Origin: Proteobacteria bacterium UBA7447
GTDB lineage: Bacteria > Pseudomonadota > Gammaproteobacteria > Arenicellales > UBA868
DNA: 14,852 nt
Direction of reading: 5' to 3'
Assembly (NCBI GenBank): GCA_002477475.1
Contig: DLPX01000005.1
Coordinates: forward strand, 1-14,852
The notes beneath the pieces were generated by a model. It was not told where the DNA came from, made no database searches, and was given only the letters and a program-made list of their open reading frames with translations. A program made the translations under genes and the position numbers. Shown here piece by piece: positions 6,425 to 12,734 of the stretch. How positions within the stretch are numbered: the stretch's first letter is position 1; each line of letters begins with the position of its first letter.

Positions 6425-7678
6425 ATGAAAAAAGTGCGTAAATTGACGTCAGCGCTTGGGCTCGTTGCGGGCCTGTTTGGGCTGGTATCGCTGAGCGGCC
6501 CAGCGTTGGCTGCTGACTGCCCCATCAAGATTGGCGGCCTTGCTCCGCTTTCTGCTCCGGGCTCCGTGACCGGCGGCGAAGCCATGCGTGACGCGATGAT
6601 TCTGGCGCAACGGGATATCAATGCCTCCGGGGGCGTACTCGGCTGTGACATTGAGGTCGTGATTGCTGATACGGAAGGCCTGCCAGAGAAGGCACGAGCC
6701 CTGATGGAAAAACTGATCACCCAGGACGGCGTCGTGGCTGTGGGTGGCGGCTATCACAGTTCCGTTGGTGTCGCGGGTAAGGACGTTGCCAATGATCGTG
6801 GCATCCCCGTGGTCTTTGCCGAAACGTGGAACGACACCATCACGGGCGACAAGCAGAAGTATATCTTTAGGATTGCACCGCTCAGCTCCTGGGCGTCCGG
6901 CGTGATCTGGCAATTTGCGGCTCAAGCGCCTGGCGTGAAGAAAGTCGCCATCGTGACTGAGAATACCGACTACGGTATTCCTGCTGCGGCGGAGTGCGAA
7001 AAGGGTCTGGGCTCAAAAGGGATCAGCAGCACCACCTTTGGTGTCGATATCGGTACGCAGGACTTTGCCGGTATCGTGGAGCGTGTGAAAGCCGAAGAGC
7101 CGGATTACGTGATCGTGCTGTTGACAGGTGAAGCGGGGTACAACTACGCGCAGCAGGCGGCTGATGCGGGGATTGGTCCGATGGATATGATGTTCCACGC
7201 CAACCAGGCGGGGCTTGAGAGTAAATCCTGGTGGGAAAACGTCCCTGATGGCAATCTGGCCTTTATGGCGAGGATCGGGGTCCCGGAGACCATGTATAAC
7301 GAAACCGCTCTCAAGTTTGCTGAAGACTACAAGGCGAAAACCGGCAAAACCGGTGTAGAAAGCTATGCGCTGGAAGCCTATGACTCCATCGGCGTGCTGG
7401 CCCAGGCGATTAACGAAGCGGGTTCCACCAACGGGGATGCTATCGTTGATGCGCTCGAGAACATCAGCCATGACGGCACGTTGGGGCAGATCTACTTCCC
7501 CTATGGCACCAAGAAGGATCCTTCCGCTGACGGCAAAGGAGATGAATGGTGGCATCAGTGGCCTGATCCTGCGATCACAATGGTCCAGTATCAGAAAGAG
7601 GGCGAGCCTTCAAATACGATGACGATTGTGTATCCGGACGTCTACAAAACCGGTGATCCGATCTACGTCGGGAACTGA
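6425..7678 (+). CDS. HAAT-family ABC transporter periplasmic substrate-binding protein (type I fold)
   Basis: Binding protein of 417 residues in the LivJ/LivK-type family (periplasmic binding protein fold I). It has a Sec signal peptide (MKKVRK, hydrophobic core to about residue 22, cleavage likely after ALA or ALAA near 29-30). The mature protein starts DCPIKIGGLAPLSAP, the family's typical opening strand and ligand loop, followed by a helix with AMRDAMILAQRDINASGG and a strand of the GCDIEVVIADTEG type. Further family features are VVAVGGGYHSS near the first-lobe ligand site and the hinge region KKVAIVTENTDYG. It is the first gene of a complete importer with two permeases and two ATPases, followed by a hairpin. 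The ligand could be a branched-chain or other amino acid, an amide, urea or another small nitrogen compound; sequence alone does not decide. Confidence 0.9.
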   Translation: MKKVRKLTSALGLVAGLFGLVSLSGPALAADCPIKIGGLAPLSAPGSVTGGEAMRDAMILAQRDINASGGVLGCDIEVVIADTEGLPEKARALMEKLITQDGVVAVGGGYHSSVGVAGKDVANDRGIPVVFAETWNDTITGDKQKYIFRIAPLSSWASGVIWQFAAQAPGVKKVAIVTENTDYGIPAAAECEKGLGSKGISSTTFGVDIGTQDFAGIVERVKAEEPDYVIVLLTGEAGYNYAQQAADAGIGPMDMMFHANQAGLESKSWWENVPDGNLAFMARIGVPETMYNETALKFAEDYKAKTGKTGVESYALEAYDSIGVLAQAINEAGSTNGDAIVDALENISHDGTLGQIYFPYGTKKDPSADGKGDEWWHQWPDPAITMVQYQKEGEPSNTMTIVYPDVYKTGDPIYVGN

Positions 7679-7704
7679 TCGTTCTCTTTAATCTAGTCTG
7701 AAAG

Positions 7705-7743
7705 CGGGGCGGATGTGATTCACGTCCGCCCCGTTCCCTTTTT
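7705..7743 (+). terminator. Strong GC-rich hairpin with U-rich tail between binding-protein and permease genes
   Basis: CGGGGCGGA (7705-7713) pairs with TCCGCCCCG (7725-7733). The stem continues inward through a T/G wobble and GTG/CAC to a three-base loop, giving about 13 pairs. It is followed by TTCCCTTTTT. This looks like a Rho-independent terminator, yet the cognate permease genes begin 49 bases later with no strong promoter seen, so partial read-through is likely. It would set binding protein above permease levels. Confidence 0.8.
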
Positions 7744-7791
7744 ATCTGTTGCGCTAAGTGGCGGGACTGTCGACAGGAATAAATCTGAGCA

Positions 7792-9060
7792 ATGCAGTAC
7801 TCAAGTATTTTCTGGTGGACCATCCTCTGGGTAGTTTTTTGGGGCGTTACCGGCGGAATCGGCACTCGCAGAGTCTATCTGCGTAAAGATCTGGATACCT
7901 CCAACGCGACGTTAGGCGGTTCGCTCATCGGCGCGGCGTTCGGTCCGTTCGGGCTGGCACCGCTCTGGTGGAAAAGCCCCGAGATCGGCCGTGTGATGAT
8001 TACCCTGTCGTCACTGGTGGTCATCGGCATCATCGCCGTGGCATTCGCCAATGCAGATCCTGAGAACAACTGTGTCTCAAACGGGTCGTTTGTCGCGTCG
8101 CAGATCACCAATGGTCTGATCATCGGCATCATTTACGGACTGATGGCGATGGGTCTCACGCTGATTTTTTCGATCCTTGGCATAGTCAGTTTTGCGCATG
8201 GCGCCTTCTACATGATCGGCGGCATGCTGGTCTATTACATCATTAATGTCTGGTTTCCTGGCACGCACCCCCTCATCGGTGTTTTGGGTTCGTGCTTGAT
8301 TACTTTCTCCATGGGGGCGCTTTTTGAGCGGCTTTTCCTGACGCCAATGTACGACGGACGCGTTGAGCGGCCCGTTGAATACGGCATTCTCGTCACCTTC
8401 GGGCTTTCTTTCACACTTACCTATCTGGTCGCAGCCTTGGCAGGCTTCAACCCCGTGAAAGTAAAACGGTTTTTTGATTTTCCAAGGATCCGGCTGCCGG
8501 ACAGTTCGGATCCCTGGCTGATCAAGACGAGTCGGGGCAACATGGAATTGTTTGATACCGTATCGATCTCCAATCCCCGGTTTGTTGCGGCGATCCTTTC
8601 AATCTTGGTGCTCATTGGATTGCTGTTGTTTCTGCACCGTACCTGGACTGGCAAGGGGCTTCGGGCCGTCAGTCAGGATCGTGATGCGGCAGCCATCACA
8701 GGGATTAATCCGAATCGGATGAACATGTTGGCTTTTGCGCTGGGCTGTATGATTGCCGGCCTATCGGGGGCCGTACTGGTCCAGGCTTTTTCATGGTTGC
8801 CCGTAGTTGGTCTTATTCCCGAGATGCGCTCTTTTGTTATCGTAGTGTTGGGAGGACTAGGATCCTTGCCGGGCGCTTTTGTGGGGGGTACGCTGGTCGG
8901 ACTTGTCGAAGCTGCCGGGACAGGCTGTGTACCCAATCCGCAAAAGGCATCGAGCTACATCCCGGCCTACGGGATGATCATCCTGACCATCATGCTGCTG
9001 CTTCGGCCCATGGGGCTCTTCGGGAGAAAGTTTGCGAGTGGGGCGCACGGCAAGTTTTGA
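7792..9060 (+). CDS. livH: HAAT-family ABC transporter permease, LivH-like, with extra N-terminal membrane region
   Basis: Inner-membrane permease of 422 residues, against about 290-310 for typical LivH. The conserved core begins near residue 104 (SQITNGLIIG, then GLTLIFSILG and SFAHGAFYMIGG, 104-144). It continues with the cytoplasmic ATPase-contact loop near 288-311 (GKGLRAVSQDRDAAAITG) and VLGGLGSLPGAFVGG at 352-366. The first 100 residues form an added region with hydrophobic stretches near 5-23, 41-60 and 67-86, not expected in LivH. Extra cysteines occur at C94 and C379. The ATG at 7792 has only AGGA 13 bases upstream, a weak site, so the true N-terminus could be elsewhere, but no later methionine precedes the core with a good ribosome site. 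It pairs with the next permease. Confidence 0.88.
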   Translation: MQYSSIFWWTILWVVFWGVTGGIGTRRVYLRKDLDTSNATLGGSLIGAAFGPFGLAPLWWKSPEIGRVMITLSSLVVIGIIAVAFANADPENNCVSNGSFVASQITNGLIIGIIYGLMAMGLTLIFSILGIVSFAHGAFYMIGGMLVYYIINVWFPGTHPLIGVLGSCLITFSMGALFERLFLTPMYDGRVERPVEYGILVTFGLSFTLTYLVAALAGFNPVKVKRFFDFPRIRLPDSSDPWLIKTSRGNMELFDTVSISNPRFVAAILSILVLIGLLLFLHRTWTGKGLRAVSQDRDAAAITGINPNRMNMLAFALGCMIAGLSGAVLVQAFSWLPVVGLIPEMRSFVIVVLGGLGSLPGAFVGGTLVGLVEAAGTGCVPNPQKASSYIPAYGMIILTIMLLLRPMGLFGRKFASGAHGKF

Positions 9061-10280
9061 AAAGGCAAAACGTCCCTCAGCTGCTCGGCGCACTCATCGT
9101 GGCGTTCTTTGTCGCGTTCCCGTTCGTCTATTCGGGGGGCAACTATGACTACATCATGCACATCTGCATCATTGGCTTTTTCTATGCCATTCTGGCGTCC
9201 AGCTGGTCAATGCTTGCAGGTTATGCGGGCCAGTTCTCATTTGGGCACATGGCCTTTATGGGGTTAGGTGCTTATACCACTGCGCTTTTCTGCCATTATT
9301 TTTTCATCTCACCGGAACCCACCGGGATTTGCACCGAGTTTGCAATCGGGGGCCACTACCTGATCGTCAAGAATCCAATCGGGGTGACCTCGACTACATT
9401 GACCCAGGACTGTCTCGCGCAGGCCATGGACAAATGGAACGGCACGGTCGAAGTGACGCCAATGCCGGTGTGGCTCGGCGTTATTTTGGGCACCATCGTG
9501 GGTGGCATTTTTGGCCTTTTGATCGGGCTTTTGGTACTGCGTCTGCGCGCCGCGTATCTTGCGCTCTTTACCTTAGGTTTTTCGGAAATCCTCCGCGCCA
9601 CCATCAGCGCCGAGATTCAGATCACCCGCGGTCAGGCCGGCCTCGAACTGCCGAGCCTGTTTGAAAACGGCATCACCATTGCCGGGCATTTCTTCAGCAA
9701 GACAGACAAGATTCCGCCGTATTTTGTGATGCTATTTTTACTGCTGGGCTGTCTTGCGGTGCTTTACTGGCTTTCCCAGTCCCGCTTTGGGCTTTTTGTC
9801 CGTGCCCTGCGCGAAGACCAGGACGCAGCGGCCGCACTGGGCGTTAATACCACGCGATACAAGGTGCTGGTATTTGTCGTGACCTCATCCATGGCGGCGT
9901 TGGCCGGTACGGTCTATGCACACTACGTCACGATTATTACGCCAAATAATCTTATGATTCTGCAGATGAGCCTGGTCGTGGCGATGGCGGTGATTGCAGG
10001 TGTTGAAAGTTTTATCGCAGCGGCGATTGGCGCTATCCTGATCGAATTCATTCTGGAAATGCTGCGCACGAACTTCTCCATCGGCGGTGTGACGGTGGAT
10101 ATGACTCTCTGGCGGCTGGTGTTCTTTGGCATCGTGTTGATGCTGACACTTCGGTTTGCCAGAAACGGGCTGCTGGTACCAATTATCGACTTCTTTACCC
10201 GCGGCCATGTGGCAGCGGAGACGGTGGCGCGTCGCTCTGACGAAGCGGCAGACACCGAACGTCGGGAGACGCAGTCATGA
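9057..10280 (+). CDS. livM: HAAT-family ABC transporter permease, LivM-like, probable TTG start
   Basis: Permease of 407 residues. The frame stays open far upstream inside livH, but the protein only becomes permease-like from LKRQNVPQLLGALIVAF, where TTG at 9057 overlaps the livH stop as TTGA. No ATG or GTG lies nearby in frame, so TTG is the likely start. LivM features are GYAGQFSFGHMAFMGLGAY at 55-73 and the ATPase-contact loop ALREDQDAAAALGVN at 250-264. An insertion of about 50 polar residues (86-136) between membrane segments carries C92 and C119. The later glycine-rich motif, usually GGxGS/T..G, reads AGVESFIAAAIGA near 314-326, a degenerate form. The C-terminal tail (380-407) is charged. 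The gene overlaps livG by ATGA, so translation is coupled on both sides. Confidence 0.88.
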   Translation: MKRQNVPQLLGALIVAFFVAFPFVYSGGNYDYIMHICIIGFFYAILASSWSMLAGYAGQFSFGHMAFMGLGAYTTALFCHYFFISPEPTGICTEFAIGGHYLIVKNPIGVTSTTLTQDCLAQAMDKWNGTVEVTPMPVWLGVILGTIVGGIFGLLIGLLVLRLRAAYLALFTLGFSEILRATISAEIQITRGQAGLELPSLFENGITIAGHFFSKTDKIPPYFVMLFLLLGCLAVLYWLSQSRFGLFVRALREDQDAAAALGVNTTRYKVLVFVVTSSMAALAGTVYAHYVTIITPNNLMILQMSLVVAMAVIAGVESFIAAAIGAILIEFILEMLRTNFSIGGVTVDMTLWRLVFFGIVLMLTLRFARNGLLVPIIDFFTRGHVAAETVARRSDEAADTERRETQS

Positions 10281-11050
10281 TCGAACTCAGCGTCTCCCGA
10301 CTCAACAAGCGCTTTGGCGGCAACCATGTCTTGAAGGACATCTCTTTTGATATCAGGGGCGCAGAGATGGTTGGACTCATTGGGCCAAACGGGGCCGGAA
10401 AGACAACGCTGACCAATGTGCTGGATGGCGCAGTGAAGCCAAACAGCGGTACGGTCTACCTCAACGGCACCCGCATTGATCAGTTGCCTTCGTTTGAAGT
10501 GGCCAAGGCCGGACTCGGCCGAACTTTTCAGGTGACCCGATCCTTTCGACGTATGACCGTACTGGAGAATCTTTATGTGCCTGCAATGGCGCAGGGGCGA
10601 AGTCACAAAAGTAATGAAGTAAAAGAAGAAGCGCTTGAGGTACTTGATTTTCTGACTATGGCGCACCTGCGCAATGAGTATGCCCGGGCGCTCTCCGGCG
10701 GCCAGCAAAAACTGCTGGAACTGGGCCGGTTGCTCATGCTGGATCCTGACTTGATCATTCTGGACGAGCCATTTGCAGGCGTGCACCCGAAACTGATGGA
10801 AGTGATTTACGAATACATCCGTCGGGTAAACGAACGCGGCAAGGCCATGATTATCATCAGTCACCAGATGGATTCGATCTTCGCCTTGTGCAAGAGACTG
10901 CTGGTGCTGAACTACGGCGACCTGATTGCCGATGATACGCCCGAGAAGGTCAAGAATGATCCCGTCGTGATCGAAGCTTATCTTGGTACGACTGAAGACC
11001 GCTCTGGGACAGGACAACATGATGACGAGACGAGGCCTGCCGATGGCTGA
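10277..11050 (+). CDS. livG: HAAT-family ABC transporter ATP-binding protein, LivG-like
   Basis: Cytoplasmic ABC ATPase of 257 residues, the usual LivG size. Visible motifs are the A-loop region (KRFGG near 11-15), Walker A GPNGAGKT at 36-43, Q-loop Q85 in GRTFQVTRSF (the TFQ form typical of LivG), signature LSGGQQKL at 139-146, Walker B LIILDEP at 159-165 and the H-loop histidine H196 in ISHQMD. The C-terminal part has the VxxDPxVIEAYLG form common in LivG. It overlaps the upstream permease by four bases (ATGA) and the downstream ATPase by eight, so the importer genes are translated together. It should form a heterodimer with the LivF-like ATPase. Confidence 0.94.
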   Translation: MIELSVSRLNKRFGGNHVLKDISFDIRGAEMVGLIGPNGAGKTTLTNVLDGAVKPNSGTVYLNGTRIDQLPSFEVAKAGLGRTFQVTRSFRRMTVLENLYVPAMAQGRSHKSNEVKEEALEVLDFLTMAHLRNEYARALSGGQQKLLELGRLLMLDPDLIILDEPFAGVHPKLMEVIYEYIRRVNERGKAMIIISHQMDSIFALCKRLLVLNYGDLIADDTPEKVKNDPVVIEAYLGTTEDRSGTGQHDDETRPADG

Positions 11051-11771
11051 TAACGACAACGATATCGTCCTCGAGTTGCGTAATCTATATGTGGGTTACT
11101 ACAAAGATCTCAATATCCTGCAGGCCCTTAATATCAAGGCTCGCAAAAACCAGATCACAGCGATTCTTGGTGCCAATGGAGTGGGCAAGTCCACCGCGCT
11201 TAAGGCGGTGTTCGGCTTTTTGCGCCCCAACGATGGCGAGGTATTGTTGGAGGGGAAGGACATCATTGATGTGCCTACCCATCATCGAATTCTGAAGGGC
11301 CTTGCCTATATTCCGCAGCAGCCGGGGATCTTTAAGGATATGTCCGTCGAGGAGAATCTCGAGCTCGGCGGCTGGACTTTCAAACACGACAAAAAACAGA
11401 TTGCTGAGAAAATCGAAGCAAACTACGAGAGATTTCCTGTCCTGAAGGAAAAGCGCAAGCAGATCACCGGAGAGCTCTCCGGAGGTCAGCAGCGCATGGT
11501 GGAAATCAGTCGCACCCTAATGGCAGAGCCCCGCATGCTGCTGGTGGATGAACCAACTGCCGGTCTTTCAAAAATGCTCTCGGAGGAGGTTTACGAGATG
11601 CTGACGATGCTGACCGAACAGGAAGGGCTGACCATTTTGCTGGTGGATCAGGAAATCCGCCACGCCCTGCATATCTCTGACTATGTTTACGTCCTGGAGC
11701 TTGGCCGTAACAAGTTCGAAGGCCCCGCCTCGGATTTTGACGATCTGGAAAAAGCCTTTTGGGTGGCCTGA
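11043..11771 (+). CDS. livF: HAAT-family ABC transporter ATP-binding protein, LivF-like
   Basis: Second ABC ATPase, 242 residues from ATG 11043. That start is preferred because CGAGG lies seven bases upstream and the next residues lead directly into the family N-terminus (IVLELRNLYVGYY). ATGs at 11019 and 11022 are alternatives adding 8 or 7 residues. Motifs are Walker A GANGVGKS at 43-50, IPQQPGIFKDMSVEENL near 90-105 around the Q-loop, signature LSGGQQRM at 145-152, Walker B MLLVDEP at 165-171, and LLVDQE near 199-204 where the H-loop histidine is replaced, as is common in LivF (LVEQN). It completes the transporter. The cistron overlaps livG by eight bases. Confidence 0.93.
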   Translation: MADNDNDIVLELRNLYVGYYKDLNILQALNIKARKNQITAILGANGVGKSTALKAVFGFLRPNDGEVLLEGKDIIDVPTHHRILKGLAYIPQQPGIFKDMSVEENLELGGWTFKHDKKQIAEKIEANYERFPVLKEKRKQITGELSGGQQRMVEISRTLMAEPRMLLVDEPTAGLSKMLSEEVYEMLTMLTEQEGLTILLVDQEIRHALHISDYVYVLELGRNKFEGPASDFDDLEKAFWVA

Positions 11772-11833
11772 TCAGGGCAGGTTCTCTGCCGAGGGCGCTC
11801 TAAGGGAGATCTCGGTCGGGCGGGACGGTAACC

Positions 11834-12664
11834 ATGCAAAAACGGGATCCTCTGAGGCTGATGGGTTGCCAAATCGCAATACCCAGTGGGGTCTGCGCCG
11901 CGGATCGCGATCGGCATGTTGCCGCTGTTTGTGAGCGAATCAGCAATTATCTTGCCGACACTGCACCGGTTGATCTGATCGTTCTGCCAGAGCTTTGTAC
12001 GATGACATATTCGCGCGCAGCCTTTGAGATGCTGGATGACCTTGCAGAGCCGTTGGACGGGCCTTCGGCCACACGTTTCGCCGAACTCGCAAGAGACGTC
12101 AACGCAATGGTGGTATTTGGCTTCGCGCGTTGCACAGATACCGGGTTCAGGATCAGTCAGGTGATGTTGAACGGGGCGGGCGAAGTCGCTGCCTGCTATG
12201 ACAAGATGCATCTTTGTCAGTATGGGGCCTCCTGCGAAAAGGAATTCTTTGAGCGCGGAGAAAGAATTACCGTCATCGACCTCAAGGGCTGGAAGATCGC
12301 TCCCTTGATCTGCTACGACATCCGTATCCCCGAAATGACCCGGGCGTTGGTGCTGGAGCACCATGCAGATCTGCTGCTGCATTGCGGGGCCTATTTCAGG
12401 GACGAGTCCTTCGCCACCTGGCATAGCTTTGCCACGACGCGGGCAATGGAAAATCAGACCTACCTCCTCAGCATTAATCGCGCAGGAAGCGACTATGGCA
12501 ATTCATTGTTCTGCTCTCCATGGATGGATGAAAATCATCCCGCCGTTGCGTTTACAGAACATGCCGAGCAGTTCCGGATTTTTGAGCTGGATCCAGATCT
12601 GCCGGTCAATACGCGTTCCATGTACACTTTCCTCAAGGACCGTCACGCGAAGTATTCTCTTTGA
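11834..12664 (+). CDS. Nitrilase-superfamily carbon-nitrogen hydrolase (probable amidase)
   Basis: Soluble hydrolase of 276 residues. The Glu-Lys-Cys triad of the superfamily is visible: E53 in LPELCTM, K124 in YDKMHLC and C160 in PLICYDIRIPE; a further glutamate lies near 138. Enzymes of this fold cleave amides, carbamoyl amines or nitriles through a thioester on the cysteine. The sequence around the cysteine is closer to amidase/omega-amidase-type relatives than to N-carbamoylputrescine amidase as I remember them. It follows livF by 62 bases with no terminator seen, so it probably belongs to the importer operon and may act on the imported compound. The ATG has only a poor ribosome site (GGGACGG); M10 is a less likely alternative. 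Substrate unknown. Confidence 0.85.
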   Translation: MQKRDPLRLMGCQIAIPSGVCAADRDRHVAAVCERISNYLADTAPVDLIVLPELCTMTYSRAAFEMLDDLAEPLDGPSATRFAELARDVNAMVVFGFARCTDTGFRISQVMLNGAGEVAACYDKMHLCQYGASCEKEFFERGERITVIDLKGWKIAPLICYDIRIPEMTRALVLEHHADLLLHCGAYFRDESFATWHSFATTRAMENQTYLLSINRAGSDYGNSLFCSPWMDENHPAVAFTEHAEQFRIFELDPDLPVNTRSMYTFLKDRHAKYSL

Positions 12665-12695
12665 CCTTTTGTGATCGGACTGCTTTTTTGCATGA

Positions 12696-12717
12696 ACGGG
12701 CGTTCGGGTTCGCCCGT
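12696..12717 (+). other. Small inverted repeat before the TPR-sulfotransferase gene
   Basis: ACGGGCG (12696-12702) and CGCCCGT (12711-12717) can form a seven-pair stem with an eight-base loop. No U-run follows on the plus strand, so it is not a convincing terminator of the amidohydrolase transcript. It ends eight bases before the GGAAAG ribosome site of the next gene. Its role is unknown. Confidence 0.4.
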
Positions 12718-12734
12718 CGAACAATGGAAAGTTG

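Noticed and set aside
8793..9056. Upstream open extension of the LivM frame (88 residues before the TTG)
   Set aside because: It lies wholly inside livH in another frame, its translation is rich in R, C, H and S with no membrane character, and permease-like sequence begins only at 9057.
9923..11059. Long minus-strand open frame (378 codons) opposite livM and livG
   Set aside because: It spans two genes with intact motifs on the other strand. Its composition is shadow-like and no domain is visible.
11687..12424. Minus-strand open frame (245 codons) opposite livF and the amidohydrolase
   Set aside because: The plus-strand frame carries the complete catalytic triad; the antisense product has no recognisable features.
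11834..12664. Assignment of the amidohydrolase as N-carbamoylputrescine amidase (AguB)
   Set aside because: The polyamine context is tempting, but the active-site surroundings (LPELCTM, YDKMHLCQYG, LICYDIRIPE) differ from what I remember of AguB, and no agmatine deiminase gene is present.
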